Of a DNA stretch of 64,000 nucleotides, positions 10,240 through 19,599 are shown in pieces (the stretch's first letter is position 1; every line of letters starts with the position of its first letter). Source of the DNA: Anthonomus grandis grandis. Taxonomy: Eukaryota; Arthropoda; Insecta; Coleoptera; Curculionidae. Under the pieces are notes generated by a model. It was not told where the DNA came from. It did not search any database and saw only the letters and a program-made list of their open reading frames with translations. The position numbers and the translations under genes were made by a program. The stretch covers positions 27,259,167 through 27,323,166 of the forward strand of contig NC_065547.1 of NCBI RefSeq assembly GCF_022605725.1, given 5' to 3'.

Positions 10240-10946
10240 TTTAAATTCATTTTTAAGGCAATGCTCAACGAGAACCTTGTGCCTTTTTAAAAGCCACTTT
10301 ATTTTATCATTATCTAATGGCAAACAAGATGGCATAAGGTATACTACCATGAAAAGAAAACATAACCTAAATTTTTGGCAACTTTAATGTTCATTTTTAA
10401 GGTTGTTCTCCACGAGAACATTGTGCCTTTTTATACATAGTTTATACACGATCTGAAGTTTTATTTTAACAAGTTTTTTTACGGTATACTACCATGAAAA
10501 CTTACCTAAATTTTTAACAAATGTTTATAAGGTTAAAAAATATTTTGGCTCGGCCGATCACTGTGCCATTTGGTATACGTGCATTTTGTGTCAAAATTAT
10601 TCAATATTTTGTAAAGGCACATGGTATGCAGCCATGAAAAAATTGTAATTTTTTTAACAAGTTAAGGGATCCGTTAGACTCCTTAGGGGCAGTCCTGCAC
10701 GTGTGCCGATGATTTTCCGGCATTTGTTTATTGTAAACTTTCTTTTACGAACATAGGCACATGATATACTACCGTGAAAAAACAACAAATTTTCATACAA
10801 CTTTTCATTCGGTTTTCCGAGAAAAGCTCAGGGGGGGGAGTGTAGTTTTAAAAATAAATGAATTCTTACATACATAATATTCATATATCCAAATGGCACA
10901 TGGTATTCTACCATGAATCATTTTTGTCCCCTGGCCTCACGGTCTA
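10240..10946 (-). repeat. Right TIR with five dyad motifs
   Basis: This is the inverted counterpart of 6781-7621. Motifs (GGCACATGGTATACTACCATG-like) lie at 10331, about 10476, 10616, 10756 and 10895, spaced 145, 140, 140 and 139 bp. The arm has five units where the left has six, so one unit was lost or gained. The innermost boundary is the shared '..aaaatgaat' near 7620 and 10241. Confidence 0.85.
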
Positions 10947-11571
10947 TATCACTTTCATTTTGCAGTTTATATAGTTGAATTTCCGAAAATTAAATAGTTA
11001 TTTATGTAACAAGCGTGTAAAATTATCCTTTTTTATGAATGGGAAATTTGTCAACAATTTCCATGAATAAAACAAAAAAGGGAATTTTTATTTGTAACAA
11101 AATTTTTGTACCACCGAAGAAAACGTTAAAAAAATTCAAAAATATCAAATTAATTTAATACACTAGTGCATAAAATAATAACTTTACGCAATAGTGCGCA
11201 AAAAAAAGTCAATTTTCTTTTGACAAATTATACATTAAGTCTCAAATTACTTTTTACATACTAGTACGTAAACATTCGTTTAAATTCTTTGATGAAGTTT
11301 TTAAATAGGCTTTTCTGTTTGAATCTTATCTATATTTAATGAATTTTACTAATACCATAGGACTATTAATAAAGTGTCGAAATCTGGACACTCTGTACTT
11401 CTAAATCCATCTAATATTCATTCAGAAGCCAATTTTAAAAGATTTCGGCTAATTCTCTGGGGTATCTATTGAGCTCTTGTCGTTTTTCATTGATATGTTA
11501 AAATATGGGATCTTATTAAGATAAAATAATTATATAAAAACAAATACGTCAGTTTGGATATACAGGAGGAC
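10947..11571. other. AT-rich, no gene recognised
   Basis: I looked for a missing Ku80 exon on the minus strand here and found none. Only short AT-rich frames are present. Confidence 0.35.
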
Positions 11572-11711
11572 GTTTAATTTTATATTCAATAAAGTTCTGT
11601 CAATCACCGCCTCACCTCCAGCTAACCTCACTTTGATAGGTCAAATGGGCATCTCCATCGTGTGTGACATCATTGTAAGCAACATCATTGTCGTTCAACA
11701 GTGCCACGAAC

Positions 11712-12322
11712 TAAATTAATATACCTGGACTGCCAATTCAATGAAAAGTAAATAACCACTACTAGGGGGCCGCCATTTTGCGTGATTGTGTCCTTTCGAT
11801 GTTGGTCACTTTGACAAATTTCAGTTGTGCCAATTGTAGGGAAACAAGACAATTAAAGTTGTTGAGAGGTTATGTTTACAAATACAAAATAGAAAGTTAC
11901 ATTTAGTTAAGAATTTCTTTAAAATTTATGAAAAAAAGTAATCCTCACCTAAAATGAGACAAAATCATAAACAGAGACAAATCACAATAAGGTTTATATA
12001 CAGTTTAACAGTTTAAATAAGGATGGTGATACATTATCCACGTATTAAATAAGGAGGAAGCTATATCGCCTGTTGCAGACGATATACAAAAGCGTTGTTT
12101 ACAAATCGCCAAAAACTAGGCAATCCGCTATACTCACACGTCAAACGTCAGCGTCGTCAACCTCATTACTGTTATTTTATATATTTTTTGTTGGCAACAC
12201 TAAAAATGTTCAAAGTGATTAACATCAAAAGGACACAACCACTATAAAAATGGCGGCCACCAGGCAGTGGTCATTTTTGGGTATCATGGCCATATGCATT
12301 AGCAGTCCAGGTATATTTATTA
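11712..12322. mobile_element. MITE with ATATACCTGGACTGC ends
   Basis: The left end AATTAATATACCTGGACTGC is inverted at 12302-12322 (GCAGTCCAGGTATATTTATT). Near each end is a GGCGGCCATTTT/AAAATGGCGGCC block. The arms flank ~400 bp with no reading frame. It is inserted in the left half of the 11.6-14.1-kb mariner, whose sequence resumes after 12485 (CGTGAATAGTGCC against GTGCCACGAA). Confidence 0.6.
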
Positions 12323-12495
12323 ATTTCGTGCATTACCGTTATTTAATATATTTTTTGTTGGCAAAACTAAAAATGTTCAGAGTGACCAACATTAAAAGGA
12401 TACAACCACTATAAAAATGGCGGCCACCAGGCAGTGGTCATTTTTGGATATCGTGGCCATATGCATTAGCAGTCCAGATATATTTATTAAGTTCG
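12181..12495 (+). repeat. Two tandem ~166-bp copies of the MITE right end
   Basis: ATATTTTTTGTTGGCAA starts at 12181 and again near 12347. Each copy continues through the ACAACCACTATAAAAATGGCGG block to GCAGTCCAG.TATATTTATTAA and ends near 12335 and 12495. The copies differ at about one base in fifteen, so this is a direct duplication of the MITE terminus. Confidence 0.75.
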
Positions 12496-12784
12496 TGAAT
12501 AGTGCCAAAATAAAAATAAAATAGGTTGACCTATTATAAGCGAATAGTAAGCAAAAGTTTGTGGTAATAAAAGATATTTTATCATCTTAAACTTTGATAA
12601 GTCAAATGGTTGCTTCATAGTGTCACACATTATTTTAAATGGCAAACAAGTTTCCATCTTACTTCTCCAAAAAATTGTAAAAAATAACACTGCAGTAACT
12701 AACCAGCTCATTATTATTGTTAAAATTATCATTCTGACGAGCAGTTAAAAATTCAGAAGTGCGAATAATTTAAAATTGTGTCTA

Positions 12785-13740
12785 CGCTAGGCCGAAAGAA
12801 TCGAAATTGTTTTTCTTTATGGCGTTGAAGATCGGTGCGCTCGTAGAACCGCCAGGATATTTAATGACAGACATCCAGACAAGAGCGTGGGCCATAAATA
12901 TATACTAGAATTGGTTAGGAAATTTAAGGAAACAGGATCTGTTTGCAATAGAAAGTGTACTGAGGAAAGGGTTGTCAATGAAGCATGCGAAATTAAAGTA
13001 GTGGGACAATTCGTAATAAATGCAACATTATGTATTCACAAAGTCACAGAGTTAACTAATATTTTAACAGGTTCTGTACACAACATTTTGAAAAAAAAAG
13101 TTTTTTCTCTACAAAATTCAAATGCTTCAACAACTAGGAGAAGACAATTTTGATAGAATTGATAGGAATTTTGCGAATTGATGTGCCAGCGAATTGACGA
13201 GGACTCCCATTTAGTAAAGAACATCTACTTTGGTGACGATTCTTTTTTTTTTTCTAAATGTGCTGGTAAACCGACAAAGCCAAAAATCCACACCTTTTTC
13301 GATATGGTCATACTCAGTATCCTGAAAAAATTAATGTATGGGCAGGAACTTATGGTGACGAAATCATCGGAACATTTTTTTTTTGGAAAAAAAATTAATT
13401 GGACAAATTTATTTAGTCCTTCTCGAATATACAATACATCCTTCAATCGTCCAATCTTTGTATAACCAAGTGGATCAAATAACGTTGGGATACTGAACGA
13501 AAATAATTTCTATTTCCAACGAAACGGAGCTCCTCCGCTTTGACAGTTCGAAAGTGAGCAGTTTTCGGGGATGTGGATTGGTGCAATTTAATGGCCCACA
13601 TGCTCGCCAGACTTAACATCACTAGATTTTTTCCTTTGGGGGTATTTATAAAGCAAAGAAGACTCCACCTGAAAATTTTAATGATTTAAAGGATCGAATT
13701 ACTCACGAATGTAGAGGATTTTTAAAACAGACTTTATTAT
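12785..13740 (+). pseudogene. mariner-like transposase, heavily decayed
   Basis: The relic keeps recognisable pieces in order. An N-terminal HTH region reads ERIEIVFLYG..DRCARRTA and FNDRHPDK (12790-12890), followed by LVRKFKETGSV and TGSVHNILKK. The first catalytic region is NIYFGDDSFFF (13205-13255). PEKINVWAGTYGDEIIG follows (13318-13370), then the second catalytic region, a degenerate FQRNGAPP (13520-13535). Frameshifts separate nearly every block, and the third aspartate region is unrecognisable. These motifs are standard for Tc1/mariner relatives of insects; the copy is dead. Confidence 0.7.
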
Positions 13741-14242
13741 TGTCTCGCACATAACGAAGCACATCTTTTTAAACTTACACTATTACTGTTTATAAGTCTA
13801 TAAGCTTACATTTTTTATATACTGTTGGGTGGTAGATTGTATGCCCTTAAAAATTATGTATCACACTATAGGAAAGCTATTTGACATACCAAAGTATGAC
13901 GTCGATAAAATATTTATTAGGAGCAGACATTTTAGTGCACTCTTCGCTGGTACGTCAACCGATTTAATTGCTTACAATGAAGTGTCACACCATAGAGGTT
14001 CCCATTTGACATATCAAAGAGAGGTTAGCTCGAGGTGATTGACAGAACATTGCCAAATATAAAATTAAATTAAAATTAACCCATCCCATTGCCTCGATCT
14101 TAAATAAATCATCAAAGAAATAAACCTTAGAAACCCAACTTTCAAATTTAAAAAATTTTTAAACTTATATTTTAATACTTATATTTTGTTATAAATGCAG
14201 CCTCTTGTAAATGCATTGTAAACTTAGATAAAAACCTATTAT

Positions 14243-15576
14243 ACAGGGTGTCCCGGAAAATGTGGGAAATCTCTCGAATTTAGGTAGAAAATAAAAAAAT
14301 AATATGGAACTTTCCTATAAAAAAATTCCTAGGCTATTCCTACGAAGATACGGCCTCTTAAAGACGCTGCTCGAAATCGATTTTTCTTAAATAACTTTTG
14401 AAGTACTTGGCATAATTTAATAAAAATATTATGTGATGATCACTACTCAGGACCTCTTAAAACGTATTCCTTAAAACACATTTACCTTATTTATTTTACC
14501 AGGGGCGGACTAGGTTCTACATTATAATGCTTAAATTTTTAAAATCCTGTTTGATAAAGACTGAAATAATAAATATGGATAGTTTGAACCATAAATTAAA
14601 GAAAAGGCACTCTTGTTCATCACCGTTTGTGAGAAAAAAAAATAATTAAGGAATCACTGTTTTGTTTTAAATAAAAAGAACCATGATATGTTATTTTTTT
14701 CCAGCAATGCCACAGTCATTCAAACAACAGAGAAGTTCCATTTTAAGTTGTTTAATCTGAAAGAGTACATGTTTTTAAAAATGCAGTGTGGTTCTTAAAA
14801 AAGCACTTTAACGAAATTGTTAAGAAAAAATGTAAACCTATATTTTTCTTGAAACGAGAAAACTACCTGAAAAAAGAATGTAATAAATAAAGAAGCTAAT
14901 AATTGGAAACAATTAATTAAAAACTTCATAAGTAGGTTCAACTTGGGTTCCGTGACTTCTGATACACTCGCAGATTCGAGGAATCGTGGACTCCTGTACC
15001 CGCTACAACAACCCAGGAACAATCCAGGAACTTTTACAATGAATCCTGATTCTCTGTAATCGTAAAATGTTCTCTGTTCCTCCCGAGTATTGACAGGAGT
15101 TGAATACACCAAGGTTTTAAGGTGACCCCATAGGTAAAAATCCAATGGCGTTAGATCATAAGACATCATCCTCTACCTATCCAAGGGTTTGGATAGGCCT
15201 TACAGCAACGCTAAAATGAGGTGGGGCTGCATCATGCATAGAATACATGTTTCGACCGACCGTGAAGTAGCAAATGCTCCATTAAATCCAGAAGATGGTT
15301 CTTCAAATAAAGTTCTCGATTCAACCGTGGTGGTAATACGAATGACCGAATCAAAAAATTGCCTTAATTTTTTCTCTCCAAAACGGCTCATTTTATGGAT
15401 AATGAAGAGTGGGTTTTCTTTAGCTTAAAGTTCAAACTATCCATATTTATTATTTAATATTTAATATTTTTAATTATGTAAATTTTAATATTTATCCAGG
15501 GTGATAAAAATTTAAGCATTTTAATGTAGAACCTAGTCCGCCTCTGATGAAATAAAAAAGGAAATGTGTTAAAAAA
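14243..15576. mobile_element. Truncated mariner-like element
   Basis: The left end is CAGGGTGTCCCGGAAAATGT (14245) after TA, a typical beetle-type Tc1/mariner terminus. A subterminal block, GGGGCGGACTAGGTTCTAC (14505-14523), is inverted at 15525-15545. The right arm breaks off near 15576, before the expected CAGGGTGTC end, so the element is 3' truncated. A minus-strand transposase relic lies between the arms. Confidence 0.6.
14930..15400 (-). pseudogene. mariner-like transposase C-terminal relic
   Basis: On the minus strand the frames give MHDAAPPHFSVAVRP (second catalytic aspartate region, FMHDGAPPHF type), then DLTPLDFYLWGHLKTLVYST (third catalytic region, SPDLTPLDFYLWG) around 15100-15169. 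Frameshifts divide the two blocks. No N-terminal DNA-binding region was recognised. It belongs to the truncated element 14243-15576. Confidence 0.65.
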
Positions 15577-15639
15577 AAATTAACACAGAACGTAGTCGCT
15601 ATCCTTACTATTATTATATAGTATCTACACATGATTAAT

Positions 15640-16140
15640 CCGAAGGCGAGCCCCGCCTGCCGCAACGATTAAGATAAAAATACAGGGCTGACACCCAATT
15701 AATGTATACGAGCCCCAGGAAGACACATTGATATTTGTCTTCCGAAATTGCAAAAAACATCTAATCGAACCAAATACGCATCAAGCAGGCTACAGAGGTC
15801 CGGCCGCATCAGCATTCAGCCTATTACGTATGCAAAATTTACTCGTGGGAAAGACATTCGAGCTTTTGTCTATCGAAGTCGACCAGCTATTTTATTATGC
15901 TGTTGAGGGTTATTGTTTATGGACACTCTTGATCTGGCCGGCCGCAATACATCTTCAGTTTTGTTTTGTCTTGATGAATCTGCATTTGGCATTTGGTGGG
16001 GGCGCATGCTATAGTAATTTAATAATTAGTATTTTTATTTTTGGGTGTATAGAAAAGGTTTTTTTAGTGGATATTTTAGTGGTTATTTATGAACGACTGT
16101 TCGATATTGGCAATTGTATCTTAGTTGTGTTTTTTTATAA
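15640..16140 (+). other. Less AT-rich stretch with a 138-aa open frame, unidentified
   Basis: The first half (15640-16010) is clearly richer in G and C than its surroundings. A frame is open on the plus strand from 15728 to 16144, starting after NVYEPQEDT. I recognise no family over its full length, and the second half becomes hydrophobic and AT-rich. It could be a relic of an unrelated transcript or element. It lies within the presumed Ku80 intron. Confidence 0.25.
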
Positions 16141-16144
16141 GTAG

Positions 16145-16728
16145 TATCTATTTTTATCTATTATTTTATGCTAGTAGTAATTATTTTTTTATTTTTTATA
16201 TCACTACATAATTTTTCTCTTTGAGTTAATATTTCATGCGCTTTCATTCTCTATTTCATTAAAGTGAATAATATACATTTTTTTCTAATTAACGATTTTT
16301 TATTGTTTGTCTACTCGAAAAAAAAGTATACGCTTCGCCACTGATTTTCTATATTGATTTTAAATATGTCTACCTTTGTTTTAAACCTTTGTATATCAGT
16401 CTATGTCATATTTTTGCGTTCTTTGTTAAATAGTTTGCTTTTTGGTTAACTCTTTGACAAGTAAAGCATTTTGTTATTCTCTATATTTGGTCACTCCATA
16501 ACTTTTTTACTTGTTGTCACAGAAAGTCTGAAGATTGAAGTCTGACAGTTCGAAGTTGCTTAGCTGATTTAAATAATGAAATATTACACTGACATACAAA
16601 ACGTCGTCTTACGTTTAAGTCGGAGTACGTTGTTAATGTGTCGATATACTGGGTATTGTTTATAGCAGGTAGGCTTACCTTTAAAAAAAATACGGAAAAG
16701 TAACAAGTTCTGAGATACAACCGCTTAC
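16145..16728. other. AT-rich intron sequence downstream of Ku80 exon 3
   Basis: A GTAAGC donor follows the Ku80 core exon. The rest is AT-rich, with no convincing acceptor plus open frame for the next Ku80 exon. Confidence 0.4.
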
Positions 16729-17368
16729 CTCGAGTATTTGCCCACCCTGTACAAATGATTGTATAATTATCCTCTCAAACTCACCTTCAATATACTTCTT
16801 CTTCACCTGATTAATGATACTTAATGTAGTGGGGTGTACCATCATTTTGGGACCGAGGGGCACATGAATTTTGCAACTTTCACCATTAACATCAATACTA
16901 TCAAGGAAATTTGAAGCATTTTCATCTATTTTTACTTTGGGAGCTTTTTCAACAGTATCCTCTCGGTATATTTCACTTAAATCATCCGCAAAAGGAATTT
17001 CGCAGGAAAGAAAGCCTTTTACATTAAGGTCCACCTTAGGTATTAAAACAACGAATTTAGGATAACATCTGGCAGCATAAGTTTTCCTGGCAATTCCATA
17101 TAAGTTTTGCGCGGCCATTTCTTCCACTATAGTATTAAATAAGATATACTCTGTTTGTCTTGGATCGGCAGTAACAAAGTAGGTCGCCTCGGCTTGCATA
17201 AGATACTCCGGAACGTTTTTGGCATCGGTAAACATTAAAAAGCGAAAGTCTTTTTGTCCGTCGATTTTAAAGCGATCTTTGTTTATTTTGACAAATTTGC
17301 CATGTAATAGAACCCCGGAGATAACGTCGCTTAAGTCTACGGTAGTTTCTTGTTCATCCTCATACACC
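16729..17368 (-). CDS. XRCC5: Ku80 (XRCC5) exon 3, Ku core
   Basis: This is a 640-nt exon of the large Ku subunit, which binds DNA double-strand ends with Ku70 in non-homologous end joining. The acceptor TTTTTTTATGTCAG precedes 17368, and the donor GAG|GTAAGC follows 16729. It continues exon 2 in phase (TG|G = W) and reads VYEDEQETTVDLSDVI, aligning with the linker before the Ku core. The core follows, with KDFRFLMFTDAKNVPEYL, YGIARKTYAA..PKFVVLIP and the typical CEIPFADDL. The end reads HPTTLSIINQVKKKYIEGEF. It ends in phase 0, so at least one more coding exon must follow. No internal stop or frameshift is present, which supports an active gene. Confidence 0.85.
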
Positions 17369-17420
17369 CTGACATAAAAAAATATATTTAATATATGCAT
17401 GGCTAAAACATGTTATTTAC

Positions 17421-17550
17421 CAGCAAGGCCTTTTTCTATGCAGGGTGCTTTTAAGTTTGAATGGTGCTCCCCTTTTGGTAATTCTAGATGAGGACGTGAG
17501 CACTTGCAGTTTTGTACCGAAATCTAATGGAGCATACCATGGTTGCGTAC
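17421..17550 (-). CDS. XRCC5: Ku80 (XRCC5) exon 2
   Basis: This 130-nt exon lies between an acceptor (CTCATTATTAG|GT) and a donor (TGCTG|GTAAATAA). It is read GTQPWYAPLDFGTKLQVLTS, then ITKRGAPFKLKS and RKRPCW. It corresponds to the start of the Ku80 beta-barrel, where other animals have a H/QPW..L.IG..L.I pattern. Phases fit both neighbours: AAA G|GT upstream from exon 1 at 27810 and TG|G downstream into exon 3 at 17368. It is separated from exon 1 by a 10.3-kb intron that contains a LINE, and from exon 3 by a 52-bp intron. Confidence 0.82.
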
Positions 17551-17639
17551 CTAATAATGAGAAACAAGAAAATATTATTTTAAAGAAAACTTAGGTCAAG
17601 TTTTAGAAAAAATTGTTCATTTTATTCTAGGCCCAGACA

Positions 17640-17850
17640 TTGGAGACATTCTCATAAAAGTATCGATGCAATGGCAGTTGTCCAGCAATAAATAACGCTT
17701 ACGAAATTAAATTGAACTCATTTTTAGCTCTATTTTTTCATCTAGTCATTCATGATGAAACATATATTTTTATAATACCAATATTTTTATTGACGTTTTG
17801 GGTTATTTTTGAAGTGGTGTTATCTGCAGTTCAGCTGATTCCTAAAGAAC
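17640..17850 (+). other. Possible small plus-strand exon or relic with a hydrophobic helix
   Basis: After a stop at about 17665, one plus-strand frame is open for ~60 codons. It ends at a good donor (AAAGAACCAG|GTAAAT, 17850). It encodes a strongly hydrophobic segment, HDETYIFIIPIFLLTFWVIF, then EVVLSAVQLIPKEP. I recognise no family. It lies inside Ku80 intron 1 on the opposite strand. It may be a chance frame. Confidence 0.2.
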
Positions 17851-18361
17851 CAGGTAAATATAACGTAGTCAATTAAAACGAAACTTTGAATATCTTTTTG
17901 ATAATTTAAGGTAGGTACACCAGGGTATTGCTGGGATAAGTACTAGTATGTCGCCTCGAAAACGGCGAAAAAAAGGATATAGTTAGAAGGATATAGTTGT
18001 AAGTTCGTAGTAGTCCAAGCAGTTAACACGTACGATAAGCGATCCACAGTTTTTCGCGTGTTTCAAAGGGTTAAAGTACAGTTTTTAATTAATAATTTAT
18101 ATCAAAAGAAGCCTTTTAAAATTTTACATCTTTCAAGCTAAGTATTGACTTATTTTAGAATCACGGTTGCCATAAATCAGTAAAATTTAATTTTCATTTC
18201 TCTAATTTGTATAATAAGTATAACATAAATATAGTGCACGTAGGTGATAATTACAGTGTTTACACTAACGGGTTTTCTATTGTAAACAGTATTTGTCCGA
18301 GTTAACTTATATTTATTTTATATACGGGGTGATTTTGAAATTGTGATTAACTAATGTAATA

Positions 18362-19590
18362 ATGGCTGGAGTCTGTCATACGGATGACGGTAATCCAGGA
18401 AGTAATGGTGCTAAATGTAATTTAGTATTTGATGACATTAAGTCGATAATACAATGTACCAGGTGTGCTAAGTATTATCATGGAAAGTGTGTTAATGTTG
18501 ACATGCCCGGTTTTCATTTAAGAAAATCGACATGGAATGTGAATCGTGTGATCCCTCTGCATCTAGTGATGGTGCATACAAAACAGAGCGCGCTAGGAAA
18601 AGAAGCCGTACAGATGATATTGTTATTGATTTAGATGATGTAGGAGATATTATGGCCAACTTGCAGCTCTTAGTCAGTAAAACTAACGAGTTAAATCAAA
18701 AAGTCGATCTCCTCTTAAACGAAAACCAGAATTTGAAACGTGAAATTGCCAGCCTGAAGAAATGTAAGCCGTCAACAGCCTCATGAAGTGTGAACTCCAA
18801 GTTGTCATATGCTGCAGCAATAGGCACCAAAAATGACAGCAAAGTTTTGGTTGTAAAGCAAAAGTGTCCGGAGAAAGACGTAAAGCAAGTGAAGGAGGAT
18901 TTGAGAAAGAAAGTCAATCCTACTGTTATTGGAGCCGGTTTATCGCTAGGTAAAGCAACTAAAAGTGGCGGCGTTATCATTAAGTGTGGCAATAAGAAGG
19001 AGCTAACTTCGATTCAGTCGCAGATCCAGAACAACATGGGTGACAACTACAGTGTTGAGGTACCAAAACTTTTAGAGCACAGGATTAAGGTGGTAGGGAT
19101 TAATGAGTCTGAGTACAACCTATCAGATAATGAAATTTTGGCCAAAATAAAGAGTCAAAATAATGTTCCAGAATCTCCAAACCGAAAAATTCAAATTGTG
19201 ATAAAAACTAAAATCGTAAACAAAAAGTTCAATATGATCTTGGAACTTGATGCTACCACGTATGCAGTGTTTATTGAAAAGGAGAAGATGAACATTGGTT
19301 GGAACCGTTGTCCTGTCTTCAACGAATATGGTATCCGAAGGTGTTTCAAGTGCTGTCAGTATGGTCATTCACTGAAAGAGTGTAAAGAAAATAAAGTGTG
19401 TGCAAAGTGTAGTGGATCCCATGATGTTAAAGAATGTAATGTAAGTAGCGTTAAGTGTATCAATTTTGTAGTATCTAATGAAAAGTATGGTCTTAGGCTA
19501 AACGTCAATCACGTTTCTTGGGATGTAACTAGTTGTGATTCCTATAAGCGAATTGAAGAGTTACAAAGGAATAAATATATTAAGTGGCAG
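18362..19590 (+). pseudogene. LINE ORF1 with PHD-like and CCHC zinc fingers
   Basis: An N-terminal cysteine-rich module (CTRCAKYYHGKCVNV ... WNCESCDP, 18445-18550, after a 1-bp shift) resembles the PHD-type finger at the start of many insect LINE ORF1 proteins. A coiled-coil segment follows (LVSKTNELNQKVDLLLNE, about 18665-18760), then an in-frame TGA (18784-18786). Further on are a central RNA-binding-like region and zinc knuckles (CFKCCQYGHSLKEC, CAKCSGSHDVKEC, 19345-19440). A later in-frame fusion joins ORF1 directly to the endonuclease reading frame, presumably through a deletion or lost stop. Confidence 0.65.
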
Positions 19591-19599
19591 TTAGACCTA

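Larger units (their letters stand above)
6781..10946. mobile_element. 4.2-kb DNA element with 0.7-0.84-kb TIRs and LPAFHAFTGCD gene
   Basis: The outer ends are TAGACCGTGAGGCCAGGGGA (6781) and its inverse ending at 10946. They are flanked by TAT (6778-6780) and TAT (10947-10949), a possible 3-bp target duplication. The terminal inverted repeats run 6781-7621 and 10240-10946; the right one lacks one internal unit. Each carries evenly spaced copies of a dyad motif, CATGGTAGTATACCATGTGCC-like. A single decayed multi-exon gene (7838-10129, +) fills the interior. The long TIRs and single cargo gene fit a self-encoded cut-and-paste element. I cannot assign a named superfamily. Confidence 0.75.
11572..14072. 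mobile_element. Decayed mariner-type element with nested MITE
   Basis: About 70-100 bp of imperfect inverted repeat delimit it: TTTAATTTTATATT.. followed by TTCTGTCAATCACC and GCTAACCTC on the left, with the inverse ending near 14072. Inside is a transposase relic (12785-13740, +). A separate MITE with a tandemly repeated right end interrupts the left half (about 11712-12485). The outer boundaries are approximate because the ends have diverged. Confidence 0.55.

Noticed and set aside
15690..15730. NVYEPQEDT resembling the start of N6AMT1/HemK2 methyltransferase (VYEPAEDT)
   Set aside because: Nothing after this short match resembles a methyltransferase, and no NPPY motif follows. It is most likely coincidence.
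16517..16720. 67-codon minus-strand frame downstream of Ku80 exon 3
   Set aside because: Tested as the next Ku80 exon. It does not resemble the Ku80 C-terminal arm, and its reading would require an uncertain acceptor.
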